Notes: generated by a model not told the origin, from the sequence alone. A stretch of 64,000 nucleotides of DNA from an uncultured Gardnerella sp. (GCA_947088155.1 CAMUFL010000006.1:1-64000); one strand, 5' to 3'; counted from the stretch's first letter, positions 8,510 through 18,778 are shown. A program made the numbers and translations.

Positions 8510-9793
8510 ATGAGTTTTTCTGAGCAAAATCAGCGCATATTTGGCGTAACTGAAAACAGTAACAACACAACCGCGCTTCTTCTTGGATCTGGCGAGCTTG
8601 GCAAGGAAATTGCGATTGAGCTTATGCGACTAGGCGTGCGAGTATGCGCTGCCGATAGCTACAAAAACGCTCCAGCAATGCAAATAGCTCACGAATACCA
8701 CGTGCTAGATATGTCGAATCCACAAGAATTGCAAGAACTTATTTCAAATGTGAATCCTGACATTATTATTCCAGAAGTTGAAGCTATTGCTACTGAAGTT
8801 TTGAAAGATGCTGCTAAAAAGAATATTCAAGTCGTTCCTAGCTCAGATATTGCCGCGATTGCAATGGATCGCGAGCGCTTGCGTAGAATTGCGCACGAAG
8901 ATTTAGGACTGCCTACTACACCGTATTGTTTCGCTTCATCTTATGAAGAGTTAGAGGATGGAGCTAAAAAAGTTGGATATCCTTGTGTAGTTAAGCCTGT
9001 TATGAGCTCTTCTGGTCACGGTCAGTCAATAGTTCGTAGTTCTGAAAATTTGCTTGCAGCTTGGAATGAAGCTCAGCATGGCAGGCGTGCAGCAGCTGGT
9101 CATGAGAATGAGTGTTCACGCGTTATTGTTGAAGCTTTAGCTCCGCTTGATTATGAGCTTACAGTACTTACAATAAGCTCTTGCGCAGGAATTACTACTT
9201 GTGAGCCGATCGCTCAGCGTCAGCAAGACGGAGACTATAGAGAATCTTGGCAGCCTGCAAATATTCCTGAATCGATCCGCACTAATGCGAAAGATATTGC
9301 AAAGCGCGCTGTAGAAGGTTTGACTGATATTGCGCAAGAAGCTGGCGAAGCAGGTTGGGGCGTTTATGGAGTCGAATTATTCGTGCTTACTGATGGCTCT
9401 TTGCTTTTTAATGAATTGTCACCTCGCCCACACGATACTGGCATGGTAACTATGATTTCGCAGCATTACAGTGAATTTGCATTGCATGCATTGGCTATTT
9501 TGGGAGTTCCAGTTACAGCTAACTATACTGAGCTTTCTTTGAAAAATAATGAAGTTGCAGCAAGTCACGCCATTGTTATTAAGGCGGAAGGATCTGTTGG
9601 TTTTACGAATATTGCTCAAGCTTTGCAATCTGGCGAAAATTATCGATGCAACTTGCGTATTTTTGCTAAGCCTTCTGTACATGGTCACAGACGCATGGCA
9701 GTTTCTTTAGCTACTGGATTAACGCAAGAAGAAGCTAGAGAAAATGCGACACGCGTCGCCATTTCGCTAAAAACTACACAAACAAATGCTTAG
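8510..9793 (+). CDS. purT: Formate-dependent phosphoribosylglycinamide formyltransferase (GAR transformylase 2)
   Basis: This ATP-grasp enzyme makes formyl-GAR from GAR, formate and ATP, the third step of purine synthesis. It has 427 residues with an N-terminal GSGELGKE nucleotide-fold loop, the central ATP-grasp region (CVVKPVMSSSGHGQS), and the substrate and metal segment FNELSPRPHDTGMVT, which is diagnostic for PurT over PurK. It stands at the head of the purine block. No purN (the folate-dependent enzyme) is in the window, which suggests reliance on formate, although purN may lie elsewhere. The start ATG has only a weak upstream GGA. The 138 bases before it, after tRNA-His, show nothing definite. 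Confidence 0.95.
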   Translation: MSFSEQNQRIFGVTENSNNTTALLLGSGELGKEIAIELMRLGVRVCAADSYKNAPAMQIAHEYHVLDMSNPQELQELISNVNPDIIIPEVEAIATEVLKDAAKKNIQVVPSSDIAAIAMDRERLRRIAHEDLGLPTTPYCFASSYEELEDGAKKVGYPCVVKPVMSSSGHGQSIVRSSENLLAAWNEAQHGRRAAAGHENECSRVIVEALAPLDYELTVLTISSCAGITTCEPIAQRQQDGDYRESWQPANIPESIRTNAKDIAKRAVEGLTDIAQEAGEAGWGVYGVELFVLTDGSLLFNELSPRPHDTGMVTMISQHYSEFALHALAILGVPVTANYTELSLKNNEVAASHAIVIKAEGSVGFTNIAQALQSGENYRCNLRIFAKPSVHGHRRMAVSLATGLTQEEARENATRVAISLKTTQTNA

Positions 9794-9859
9794 ATACATT
9801 GAAAATTAAGGCATAGGAGTTAAAAAAGATAATAATTTACAGTATGCACGAAGGGAAAT

Positions 9860-9917
9860 TTTGTAGGTAACAATTGTTACGCTAATCGTGCTGGCAAAGG
9901 TCAGGTAAACCTACAAA
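9860..9917 (+). promoter_or_regulatory. Inverted repeat and 14-bp palindrome in the purC leader
   Basis: TTTGTAGGT (9860-9868) and ACCTACAAA (9909-9917) are perfect inverted arms of nine bases. Overlapping the first arm is the perfect palindrome GTAACAATTGTTAC (9867-9880). They lie 50-110 bases before purC in the 175-bp purT-purC gap. This could be an operator for a dimeric regulator or a leader RNA stem. It does not match the purine, ZTP or tetrahydrofolate riboswitch cores as I remember them. Confidence 0.5.
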
Positions 9918-9968
9918 TATTGTTGGTTTGCGCCTACAACTGTGAATGCACATAAGAGAGGGCATATC

Positions 9969-10751
9969 ATGGAAAAACTTGAGAAGTTGTACGAAGGCAA
10001 AGCCAAAAAACTGTATGCTACCGATGACACCAATGTGCTATGGGTTGAATACATGAACCAGGCAACAGCTGGTAACGGTCTGAAGAAAGCTCAGATTGCA
10101 GGTAAAGGCAGTTTAAATAACCGGATTACTTCGTTACTATTCCATTTACTTGAGGCGCGCGGCGTAAAAAGCCACTTCCTCGGACGAATTTCCGATACTG
10201 AACAACTTGTAAAGCGTATGCGCATGTTCCCACTGGAAATTATTATGCGAAATACTGCTGCAGGTTCTTTTGCAAAACGTTATAACGTTAAAGAAGGAAC
10301 ACCTTTAAAGAAGCCATTGTTGGAGTTCTGCGTAAAGTCCGACGAGCTTGGTGATCCATTTATTAATCCTGAAGGCGTTGTGGCTCTTGGATTAGCAACA
10401 GATGAAGAAATAGCAGAAGTCACTCGTCAAGCTCATGCTGTTAACAATGCTTTGTTGGATATTTTCTCAAAGATTGATGTTCAGCTTGTCGACTTCAAGA
10501 TTGAAGAGGGCGTGGACGCCGAAGGAAATATTCTTCTCGCTGATGAAATAACTCCTGATACTTGCAGACTTTGGGATAAGCGCAATGCTGGTACGAACGG
10601 AGTAAGTCATTTGGACAAGGACTTGTTCAGGCGCGATTTAGGCGACATCATTCCTGCTTATGAAGAAATTCACGATAGGCTTGCATCTTTAGCTCAAAGC
10701 GAAGGTTTGGATGTTTCTGTGCGCAAACCTGACGATTGCGTAGAACGATAA
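9969..10751 (+). CDS. purC: Phosphoribosylaminoimidazole-succinocarboxamide synthase (SAICAR synthetase)
   Basis: The enzyme joins aspartate to CAIR with ATP. The product is 260 residues and opens with the family signature MEKLEKLYEGKAKKLY. Internal blocks include EIIMRNTAAGSFAKRY and LADEITPDTCRLWD, both typical of PurC. The ATG at 9969 is preferred to the in-frame GTG at 9942 because GAGAGGG lies six bases before it and homology begins there. It is followed by a hairpin and then purL on the same strand. Confidence 0.97.
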   Translation: MEKLEKLYEGKAKKLYATDDTNVLWVEYMNQATAGNGLKKAQIAGKGSLNNRITSLLFHLLEARGVKSHFLGRISDTEQLVKRMRMFPLEIIMRNTAAGSFAKRYNVKEGTPLKKPLLEFCVKSDELGDPFINPEGVVALGLATDEEIAEVTRQAHAVNNALLDIFSKIDVQLVDFKIEEGVDAEGNILLADEITPDTCRLWDKRNAGTNGVSHLDKDLFRRDLGDIIPAYEEIHDRLASLAQSEGLDVSVRKPDDCVER

Positions 10752-10759
10752 TGATTGTT

Positions 10760-10789
10760 GTGGCTCGTACCTTTAAGGGTGCGAGCCAC
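10760..10789 (+). terminator. Hairpin between purC and purL
   Basis: GTGGCTCG (10760-10767) pairs perfectly with CGAGCCAC (10782-10789), and the stem extends inward by four pairs around a TTTAAG loop. No strong T run follows, so it may reduce rather than end transcription, or protect the purC end of a message. Confidence 0.5.
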
Positions 10790-10893
10790 ATGCATTCTTA
10801 ATGTGATTTTGAATAATTTAATATTTATAATTTAAAACCAATACAACAATAAACACTGCATTCATACCGCACATTCAACAAGGTAGGTTTCTC

Positions 10894-13800
10894 GTGGTAT
10901 TTCGCGTATATGTGGAAAAACGCACTGGTTTTGACGTTCAAGCGCAACAGCTTTTACATGAGCTTAGGGAGATTCTTGGCATAAGCGCGATTACTTCCGC
11001 AAGAATTATTAACCGTTATGACGTTGAAGGTATCAGCAAAGATTTATTCGACGATGCTGTGCAAACAGTATTGAGCGAACCTCCAGTTGATAATACTTAC
11101 GATTACTTGCCTATTGAAACCGACGAGCACGTATTTGCTGTAGAATTTTTGCCTGGTCAATTCGATCAGCGTGCGCAATCTGCTAGCGAATGCATTCAAC
11201 TTATTAGTCAAGGCGAACGTCCAACAGTGCGCACTGCTAGAGTAATCGCTTTAAAAGGTGATCTTGACGAAAAAGCACTAAACGATATTAAACACTACGT
11301 TATTAATCCTGTTGAAGCGCGAGAAGCTTCACTTGATGAGGTAAAAAGTTTACAGCGAGAAGCAGTTGTACCATCTGATGTAGAAGTAATTAGCTCATTT
11401 AACGATTTAGACGAAGCTGGATTACAAGACTTTATTAATACTCGCGGTTTGGCAATGGATTTGGCTGACGCAAAGTTCTGCCAGAAGTATTTCTGTGAAG
11501 AACATAGAAATCCTACTATTACAGAAATTCGCGTTATTGATACGTACTGGTCCGACCACTGCCGTCACACGACTTTTGGCACCGAGCTTACAGATATTTC
11601 TATTGACGATAACACTGTTCAAGAAGCATTTAGCCGTTATCTTGATTTGCGAAAAGAACTAAATCGCGAAAATAAGCCTGTTTGCCTTATGGATATGGCA
11701 ACTATTGGCGCAAAATACTTAAAGCATACTGGCGAGCTTAAAAATTTGGACGAGTCAGAAGAAATCAACGCTTGCACAGTAAAAGTTAAAGTGGACGTAA
11801 ACGGTCACGACGAAGATTGGCTATTCCTGTTTAAAAACGAAACACATAATCATCCTACAGAGATTGAGCCTTTCGGTGGAGCTGCAACGTGCATTGGTGG
11901 CTGCATCCGCGATCCTCTTTCTGGACGCTCTTACGTGTATCAAGCAATGCGCGTAACTGGTGCTGCAGATCCACGCACGCCTATTAGCGAGACTTTAAAC
12001 GGTAAGCTTCCACAGCGAAAAATCGTAACTTCTGCCGCCGCAGGATACTCTTCTTACGGAAATCAAATTGGTTTAGCTACTGGCGAAGTGCATGAACTTT
12101 ATCATCCGGGTTATGTTGCAAAACGTATGGAGGTTGGTGCGGTTGTTGCCGCTACCCCAGCCGACCATGTGCGCAGAGAAACTCCAGCTCCTGGCGATGT
12201 GATTATTCTTCTTGGTGGACGCACTGGCAGAGATGGCATTGGTGGTGCTACCGGCGCTTCTAAAGCTCAAGATGTTGAAAGTATTGAAGAGTGCGGAGCT
12301 GAAGTTCAAAAAGGTAATGCTCCTATTGAGCGAAAACTCCAACGACTTTTCCGACGCAAGGATGCTTGCCAACTTATTAAGCGTTGCAACGATTTTGGCG
12401 CTGGCGGCGTTTCTGTCGCAACTGGCGAAATTGCCGACGGCTTAACTATTAATCTCGACAAAGTTTCTAAAAAGTATGAAGGTCTCGATGGCACTGAGCT
12501 TGCTATTTCTGAATCTCAAGAGCGCATGGCTGTCGACGTTGCGTCAAGTGATGCTGAAGAATTTTTGAAGTATGCTCGTGAAGAAAATCTTGAAGCAGAA
12601 ATAATAGCGACTGTTACTGAAGAAGCGCGAATGCGAATGACTTGGCGTGGAAAAACCATTGTTGACTTAAGCAGAGCATTCTTAGCTTCTAATGGCGCTC
12701 CAAAACAGCAGATACTGCATATTGAAAGTGGAGAATCTTACGAAACTCCATGGCAGAATCAGTCAAATTTGCCGTTAGAAAAGCGCATGCATAACTTAGT
12801 TTCGGATATTAATATTGCTTCAAATAAAGGCTTATCTGAACGATTTGATTCTACTATTGGCGCTGCTACTGTGCTTATGCCTTTTGGCGGTCGCCGTCAG
12901 CTTACTCCTGCTCAAGCTATGGTTGCTAAATTCCCAGTATTTGGCGAAACAAACACAGCTTCCGCAATGGCTTGGGGCTTTAATCCGTATTTAATGGAAA
13001 AAAACCAATTCACTGGTGCCTATGTTGCTGTTGTTGAATCATTGGCAAAGCTAGCAGCTAGCGGTTTCACGCGCGAACGTGCTTACTTGAGTTTGCAAGA
13101 ATATTTTGGCAAGCCTCACGATATTCCAGAGCGTTGGGGAAAGCCAGCTGCAGCAGTTCTTGGTGCTTTAAGTGCACAGCTTGATTTTGGAGTTGGTGCT
13201 ATTGGCGGCAAAGATTCTATGAGCGGCAGTTTTGAGAATCTGGATGTGCCACCAACTTTGATTTCGTTTGCTGTTTCTACCGGAGACGCACGTTTAACTG
13301 TTTCACCTGAATTTAAGGGTGTAAATCATAAAGTTATACGTATTGCTCCAAAGTATAAATCCGACGGAATCACTCCAGAAAAAGAAAGCTTCCTGAAAGC
13401 ACTAGAAATTGTAGAAAATATTACGAAAAACAAGCAAGCTCTTGCTATATCTACTCCTGGCTACGGTGCTAGCGCAGAAAGCTTATTCAAAATGACGCTT
13501 GGAAATCATATTGGTCTTAAATTATTCAACAATTTAAGCGACGATGATTTATTTAAGCCAGCGTATGGAAGCTTCTACGTTGAACTCAAGGAAGACGCTG
13601 AAGTTCCATCTTTAGCTAATACAAGCTTGGTTGACGTTGAGATTGTTGGCGAAACAACTGAAAATTACGCAATTACTTCATCAAATAGCGAAGAAATTGA
13701 TTTAAGTGATTTGCAAAAGGTTTGGGAAAGCGAACTTTCCTCAATCTTCCCGTATAAAAAGCCTGGCGAGATTGTAGAAACTATTAATAACAAAACTAAT

Positions 13801-14649
13801 GTTTCTACTACAAATCACATGCACATAGGAAAACTAAAGCCGCTTTCGCATCCTCGCGTTATTATCCCAGTTTTCCCTGGAAATAATTGCGAATACGATA
13901 CTCAAGCTGCTTTTGAAAAAACTGGAGCAGACGCTCATACGCTTATTATTAATAATTTAAGTGCAAAAGATATTGCACAATCAGCTGAGAAATTGGTTGA
14001 AGAGATTAAAAAGAGTCAAATTGTAATGATTCCAGGAGGCTTCTCCGGAGGCGATGAGCCGGACGGTTCTGCGAAATTCATTACAGCATTCTTTAGGAAT
14101 CCAGCAGTAACAGACGCAGTTCGTGACTTGCTTAATAATCGTGACGGTTTAATGCTTGGAATTTGCAATGGCTTCCAAGCGCTTATTAAGCTGGGCTTGG
14201 TTCCTTTTGGAGATATTGTTCCTATGGATTCTAACTGCCCAACTCTTACCTACAACACTATTGGCAGACACCAAAGTAGGATTGTTCGCACTAGAGTTGC
14301 TTCAAATCTTTCACCATGGTTAGCAAATACGCAAGTTGGAGACATGCATACTGTTGCAATTTCTCACGGAGAAGGTCGCTTTATTGCTACTAACGAAGTT
14401 ATGGAAAAGCTTATTAAAAATGGTCAAATAGCTACACAATATGTTGACAGCAATGGCGTACCAAGTATGAGCTTAAACGTAAATCCTAATGGCTCAATGA
14501 TGTCAGTAGAAGGTATTACAAGCCCAGACGGTCGAGTTTTTGGAAAAATGGGACATTGCGAGCGCGCAGGTCGTGACTTGTATGTCAATATTCCTGATTT
14601 CCATGAGCAACCATTGTTTGAAGCTGGCGTTGAATATTTCACTGCATAA
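10894..14649 (+). CDS. purL: Phosphoribosylformylglycinamidine synthase, single-chain
   Basis: This is the large form of FGAM synthase (1251 residues), with synthetase and glutaminase in one chain, so no separate purS or purQ is needed. The N-terminal PurS-like part, the two AIRS-type ATP domains (ETHNHPTEIEPFGGAATCIGG; GGKDSMSGS) and the C-terminal class I amidotransferase are all visible. The last carries the nucleophile Cys in GICNGFQAL and His in SHGEGRF. The single-chain form of this length is familiar from gamma-proteobacteria and bifidobacteria. The start is GTG at 10894 with AAGGTAGG six bases before it. It precedes purF by 81 bp. Confidence 0.97.
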   Translation: MVFRVYVEKRTGFDVQAQQLLHELREILGISAITSARIINRYDVEGISKDLFDDAVQTVLSEPPVDNTYDYLPIETDEHVFAVEFLPGQFDQRAQSASECIQLISQGERPTVRTARVIALKGDLDEKALNDIKHYVINPVEAREASLDEVKSLQREAVVPSDVEVISSFNDLDEAGLQDFINTRGLAMDLADAKFCQKYFCEEHRNPTITEIRVIDTYWSDHCRHTTFGTELTDISIDDNTVQEAFSRYLDLRKELNRENKPVCLMDMATIGAKYLKHTGELKNLDESEEINACTVKVKVDVNGHDEDWLFLFKNETHNHPTEIEPFGGAATCIGGCIRDPLSGRSYVYQAMRVTGAADPRTPISETLNGKLPQRKIVTSAAAGYSSYGNQIGLATGEVHELYHPGYVAKRMEVGAVVAATPADHVRRETPAPGDVIILLGGRTGRDGIGGATGASKAQDVESIEECGAEVQKGNAPIERKLQRLFRRKDACQLIKRCNDFGAGGVSVATGEIADGLTINLDKVSKKYEGLDGTELAISESQERMAVDVASSDAEEFLKYAREENLEAEIIATVTEEARMRMTWRGKTIVDLSRAFLASNGAPKQQILHIESGESYETPWQNQSNLPLEKRMHNLVSDINIASNKGLSERFDSTIGAATVLMPFGGRRQLTPAQAMVAKFPVFGETNTASAMAWGFNPYLMEKNQFTGAYVAVVESLAKLAASGFTRERAYLSLQEYFGKPHDIPERWGKPAAAVLGALSAQLDFGVGAIGGKDSMSGSFENLDVPPTLISFAVSTGDARLTVSPEFKGVNHKVIRIAPKYKSDGITPEKESFLKALEIVENITKNKQALAISTPGYGASAESLFKMTLGNHIGLKLFNNLSDDDLFKPAYGSFYVELKEDAEVPSLANTSLVDVEIVGETTENYAITSSNSEEIDLSDLQKVWESELSSIFPYKKPGEIVETINNKTNVSTTNHMHIGKLKPLSHPRVIIPVFPGNNCEYDTQAAFEKTGADAHTLIINNLSAKDIAQSAEKLVEEIKKSQIVMIPGGFSGGDEPDGSAKFITAFFRNPAVTDAVRDLLNNRDGLMLGICNGFQALIKLGLVPFGDIVPMDSNCPTLTYNTIGRHQSRIVRTRVASNLSPWLANTQVGDMHTVAISHGEGRFIATNEVMEKLIKNGQIATQYVDSNGVPSMSLNVNPNGSMMSVEGITSPDGRVFGKMGHCERAGRDLYVNIPDFHEQPLFEAGVEYFTA

Positions 14650-14730
14650 GCTTTAGTTTACAGTTGCAAAACTTGTATCAAAATAACTACAAATTCGACG
14701 ATTACAATCATCGATTATTAGGGGGTATGA

Positions 14731-16218
14731 ATGTCTGCAGAACTTGAAGATATTCACGAAGAATGCGGCGTATTTGGTGTGTGGGGTCATCAAGATGCAG
14801 CTAGGCTGACATATTTTGGACTTCATGCGCTACAGCATCGAGGACAAGAAGGTGCCGGCATTGTATCTAACGACAATGGCAAACTGCATGGGTATCGCGG
14901 ATTGGGATTGCTAACTCAAGTATTTAGCAATGAACAAGTTATGGATCGTCTTACTGGAAACCGGGCTATCGGTCACGTGCGATATGCTACTGCAGGTTCT
15001 GGAAGCGTTGATAACATTCAGCCTTTCCTATTCCGTTTCCACGATGGAGACGTAGCTCTTGCTCATAACGGAAATTTGACAAATTGCACTAGCCTACGTA
15101 ATTCCTTAGAAGATAAAGGCTCAATATTCCACTCAAATTCTGATACTGAAATATTGATGCATTTGATTCGCCACTCTAGTAAAGCAACTTTTATGGATCG
15201 CCTGAAAGAAGCTTTACAAACTGTTCATGGCGGTTTCGCTTACTTATTGCTTACTCAAGATGCATTAATTGGAGCAACTGATCCAAATGGTTTCCGCCCT
15301 CTTTCGCTTGGTCGTATGAAGAACGGCGCGTACGTGCTCGCTTCTGAAACTTGTGCGCTTGATATTGTGCGAGCAGAGTTTATTCGCGATATTGAGCCTG
15401 GCGAAATCATTGTTATTAATGACGATGGCTACACTATTGAGCAATATACGAAGCATGTACAGCATGCAGTATGCTCAATGGAATTTATTTATTTCGCTCG
15501 CCCAGATTCTAATATTTACGGTATTAATGTTCATTCTGTGCGAAAGCGTATGGGTGCGCGTTTGGCTAAAGAATCTCCTGTTGAAGCAGATATGGTTATT
15601 GGAGTACCTAATTCTTCACTTTCTGCTGCTGCAGGATACGCTGAAACAAGCGGAATTCCAAACGAAATGGGATTGATTAAAAACCAGTATGTTGCACGCA
15701 CTTTTATTCAACCGACGCAAGAATTACGCGAGCAAGGCGTTCGTATGAAACTTTCTGCTGTTCGTGGTGTGGTTGCAGGAAAACGCGTTATTGTTATTGA
15801 CGATTCGATTGTTCGCGGAACTACTTCTAAGCGCATTGTGCAATTGCTCCGAGAAGCTGGCGCTAAAGAAGTGCATATGCGTATTTCTTCCCCTCCGCTT
15901 AAATATCCTTGCTTCTACGGTATCGATATTCAAACTACGAAGGAACTTATTGCAGCAAAGCATTCAGTTGAAGAAATTCGCGAGTATATCGATGCTGATT
16001 CCTTAGCATTTTTGTCTTTAGATGGATTAGTCGAGTCGATTGGATTAAAAAAGCCTGCTCCTTATGGCGGTTTGTGCGTTGCTTACTTTAATGGCGACTA
16101 CCCTACTGCACTAGACGATTACGGCGAAGAATTCTTGGCTTCCCTTACTCCTGAAGAACGCGAACATTTGCAAGAAGTAAGGAAACATAGTAAATATTCG
16201 CACGAAAATCTTATATAA
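14731..16218 (+). CDS. purF: Amidophosphoribosyltransferase
   Basis: This catalyses the committed step of purine synthesis, PRPP plus glutamine to phosphoribosylamine. It has 495 residues. A short propeptide ends before Cys12 (EECGVFG), the N-terminal nucleophile of the glutaminase domain. The phosphoribosyltransferase domain has the PRPP loop VIDDSIVRGTTS near residues 354-365. AGGGGG sits five bases before the ATG. It is co-directional with purL and purM. Confidence 0.97.
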   Translation: MSAELEDIHEECGVFGVWGHQDAARLTYFGLHALQHRGQEGAGIVSNDNGKLHGYRGLGLLTQVFSNEQVMDRLTGNRAIGHVRYATAGSGSVDNIQPFLFRFHDGDVALAHNGNLTNCTSLRNSLEDKGSIFHSNSDTEILMHLIRHSSKATFMDRLKEALQTVHGGFAYLLLTQDALIGATDPNGFRPLSLGRMKNGAYVLASETCALDIVRAEFIRDIEPGEIIVINDDGYTIEQYTKHVQHAVCSMEFIYFARPDSNIYGINVHSVRKRMGARLAKESPVEADMVIGVPNSSLSAAAGYAETSGIPNEMGLIKNQYVARTFIQPTQELREQGVRMKLSAVRGVVAGKRVIVIDDSIVRGTTSKRIVQLLREAGAKEVHMRISSPPLKYPCFYGIDIQTTKELIAAKHSVEEIREYIDADSLAFLSLDGLVESIGLKKPAPYGGLCVAYFNGDYPTALDDYGEEFLASLTPEEREHLQEVRKHSKYSHENLI

Positions 16219-16298
16219 CTTAATAATTTAATTGTTTATTGCAATTTATAAATAAAACTTAAGAAAATACTTATAACAGTGTTACGAAAGGAACCGAT

Positions 16299-17333
16299 AT
16301 GCCACATGCATATGAAGAAGCTGGCGTAAGCGTAGAAGCAGGATACGAAGTAGTACGTCGTATTAAATCTCATGTAAATCGCACAAAGCGCCCAGGCGTT
16401 GTAGGTGGCATTGGCGGATTTGGCGGCTTATTTGATTTGGCGTCTCTTGGTTACAAAGAGCCAGTGCTGATTTCTGGCACAGATGGCGTTGGAACCAAGC
16501 TTGTGATTGCAAAAATGATGAATAAGCATAACACTATTGGCATTGATTGCGTTGCAATGTGCGTAAACGATATTGCAGCTCAAGGTGCCGAGCCGCTTTT
16601 CTTCCTCGATTACATTGCGTGCGGAAAAAACAATCCTGAAATACTTGAGCAGGTAGTTTCAGGCGTTGCAGACGGTTGCGTGCAATCAGAAGCAGGTTTA
16701 ATTGGCGGCGAAACTGCTGAAATGCCTGGAATGTACGACGAGGACGAGTACGATCTTGCAGGTTTTGCAGTAGGCGTTGCAGAACGTTCGAATATTGTTG
16801 ACGGCTCCACTATTACTGCCGGCGACGTGCTTATAGGACTTCCTTCTTCAGGAGTTCATTCAAACGGATTCTCTCTTGTTCGCAAAGCTTTGTTTGAAGA
16901 AGCAGGTTTTAGCGTTGACACCAAACTAGATGAGCTTGATGGCAAAACACTTGGCGAAGTTCTTCTTGAACCTACTCGAATCTACGTAAAAGCTTTAAAG
17001 CCACTTTTTGCTGAGCATCTTATTAAGGGAGTTGCTCATATTACAGGCGGCGGATTTATTGAAAATGTTCCGCGCATGTACGCAGATGATTTAGCTGCAA
17101 AAATTGACACTACTAGCTGGAGCGTTCCACCTATTTTTGGCGTTCTTGAAAAAGCTGGAAAAGTTGCTCACGCTGAAATGTTCAACGTTTTTAATATGGG
17201 TATTGGCATGATTTTGGCAGTTGACGAAAACAAAGCAAACGAGGCAATGCGAATACTAAAAGAGCATAACGAAACCGCTTATATTATTGGCAAAATGGCT
17301 AAGCGCGAAAACGCTGCAGTTGAGTTGTTGTAA
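16299..17333 (+). CDS. purM: Phosphoribosylformylglycinamidine cyclo-ligase (AIR synthetase)
   Basis: The enzyme closes the imidazole ring (FGAM to AIR). It has 344 residues with the signatures GGFGGLFDL, SGTDGVGTKL, CVAMCVNDI and GGETAEMPGMY, and the C-terminal AHITGGGFIENVPRM. GAAAGGA precedes the ATG. It lies between purF and purD with short gaps, consistent with one transcript. Confidence 0.97.
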   Translation: MPHAYEEAGVSVEAGYEVVRRIKSHVNRTKRPGVVGGIGGFGGLFDLASLGYKEPVLISGTDGVGTKLVIAKMMNKHNTIGIDCVAMCVNDIAAQGAEPLFFLDYIACGKNNPEILEQVVSGVADGCVQSEAGLIGGETAEMPGMYDEDEYDLAGFAVGVAERSNIVDGSTITAGDVLIGLPSSGVHSNGFSLVRKALFEEAGFSVDTKLDELDGKTLGEVLLEPTRIYVKALKPLFAEHLIKGVAHITGGGFIENVPRMYADDLAAKIDTTSWSVPPIFGVLEKAGKVAHAEMFNVFNMGIGMILAVDENKANEAMRILKEHNETAYIIGKMAKRENAAVELL

Positions 17334-17412
17334 ACCGCAAAAACGCAAAACCGCAAAATATAAAGCTGCAAAACAGTAGACAGCGAAATCTTAAAGCAAT
17401 AAAGGATTAAAA

Positions 17413-18684
17413 ATGAAAGTTTTAGTAGTTGGTTCTGGCGCTCGCGAACACGCTATTGCACACGCGCTACTTAAAGGAGAAAGCGTTGAAGAAGTAACTG
17501 TTGCTCCTGGAAATCCTGGTATTGCAGCAGATGGCATTCAAACTGCAAACATAAGTCAATCAGATCATGACGCTCTTATTAAGTTCGTTAAAGACAATAA
17601 CTACGATTTTGCGTTCATTGGTCCTGAAGTTCCGCTTATGAATGGCATTGTTGACGATTTTGAAGCGCATGGAATTGCCGCTTTTGGTCCAAACAAAGCC
17701 GCAGCTCAAATTGAAGGCTCTAAAGATTTCGCAAAAAAGCTTATGGCTCGTCACAACGTTCCAACCGCCTCCTACAAAACATTTGACGCTTTGGAGACAG
17801 CACGCGCATACGTTCTTGAGCATGGTGCTCCAATTGTTATTAAAGCGGACGGTTTGGCTGCTGGAAAAGGCGTTACTGTTGCTATGGATGAGCAAACAGC
17901 AGTTGATGCTTTGGAGGATATTTTCGTCGATCATCGTTTTGGTCAAGCTGGAGCAAAAGTCGTTATTGAAGAATTTTTGCAAGGCCAAGAGTTTTCACTT
18001 ATGAGTTTTGTAAGCGGAACTGATTTTTGGGTTATGCCTATTTCTCAAGATCACAAGCGCGCTTACGACGGAGACAAAGGACCAAATACTGGCGGCATGG
18101 GAGCTTATAGCCCTGTTCCACAAATTAGCGACGAAACAGTTCAGCGTGCTATCGACGAGATTGTGCGCCCAACTGTTGAAGGACTAGCTAAAGAGGGTAC
18201 GCCTTTTACCGGCGTGCTTTATGCTGGCTTAATTGATACAGCAACAGGTCCTAAAGTTATTGAGTTTAATGCTCGTTTTGGAGACCCAGAAACAGAAGTT
18301 GTACTTCCTCGCCTTACTTCAGATTTTGGTGAAGCTATATGGAATATTTTGCAGCATAAAAATCCGACTTTTACTTGGAAAAATAGCGGTGTTACGCTCG
18401 GCGTGATCATTGCTAGCGAAGGCTACCCTGGCACTTTAGTTACTGAAACTCCTCTTCCTCAAATTCCTGTTGACGAAAATCAAGGTCAGCACGTGTATTA
18501 TGCAGGAGTAAAAAGCGATGAAGAAAGCGGCAAACTTCTTACTTCTTCAGGCAGAGTAGCTCTTGTACAAGTGCATGGAGACGACGTAAAAGACGCTCAA
18601 AACAACGTCTACAGCATATTAGATAAGCTTAATCTTCCGCACATGTTCTTTAGGCATGATATCGCAGAAAAAGCTTTAAAATAG
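17413..18684 (+). CDS. purD: Phosphoribosylamine-glycine ligase (GAR synthetase)
   Basis: This ATP-grasp ligase forms GAR from phosphoribosylamine and glycine. It has 423 residues with the N-terminal GSGAREHAIAHAL loop, ATP-grasp segment IVIKADGLAAGKGVTVA, and the ligand-binding block NTGGMGAYSPVP and FNARFGDPETEVVLPRL. AAAGGA is six bases before the ATG. It is the last gene of the first purine block and is followed by a strong hairpin. The 79-bp purM-purD gap has short GCAAAA-type repeats of no clear meaning. Confidence 0.97.
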   Translation: MKVLVVGSGAREHAIAHALLKGESVEEVTVAPGNPGIAADGIQTANISQSDHDALIKFVKDNNYDFAFIGPEVPLMNGIVDDFEAHGIAAFGPNKAAAQIEGSKDFAKKLMARHNVPTASYKTFDALETARAYVLEHGAPIVIKADGLAAGKGVTVAMDEQTAVDALEDIFVDHRFGQAGAKVVIEEFLQGQEFSLMSFVSGTDFWVMPISQDHKRAYDGDKGPNTGGMGAYSPVPQISDETVQRAIDEIVRPTVEGLAKEGTPFTGVLYAGLIDTATGPKVIEFNARFGDPETEVVLPRLTSDFGEAIWNILQHKNPTFTWKNSGVTLGVIIASEGYPGTLVTETPLPQIPVDENQGQHVYYAGVKSDEESGKLLTSSGRVALVQVHGDDVKDAQNNVYSILDKLNLPHMFFRHDIAEKALK

Positions 18685-18730
18685 TTTGTTAATTAAATAT
18701 AGTTTTCATTAACAAACTGCAAATCAATAA

Positions 18731-18778
18731 GCCCCTCGCTATTTGAAAAATAATATTTATCAAATACAAACGAGGGGC
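18731..18778. terminator. Terminator between convergent purD and the LtaS-like gene
   Basis: GCCCCTCG (18731-18738) pairs with CGAGGGGC (18771-18778). Inner pairing of ATTTGA/TCAAAT extends it. It is followed by ATTTTAATG on the plus side. A second A+T-rich stem, AGTTTGTTAAT/ATTAACAAACT, lies just before it. The position between convergent genes suggests two-way termination. Confidence 0.75.

Noticed and set aside
9794..9968. ZTP (pfl) or other purine-related riboswitch before purC
   Set aside because: The conserved core sequences that I know for ZTP, purine and tetrahydrofolate riboswitches are not visible; only simple inverted repeats are.
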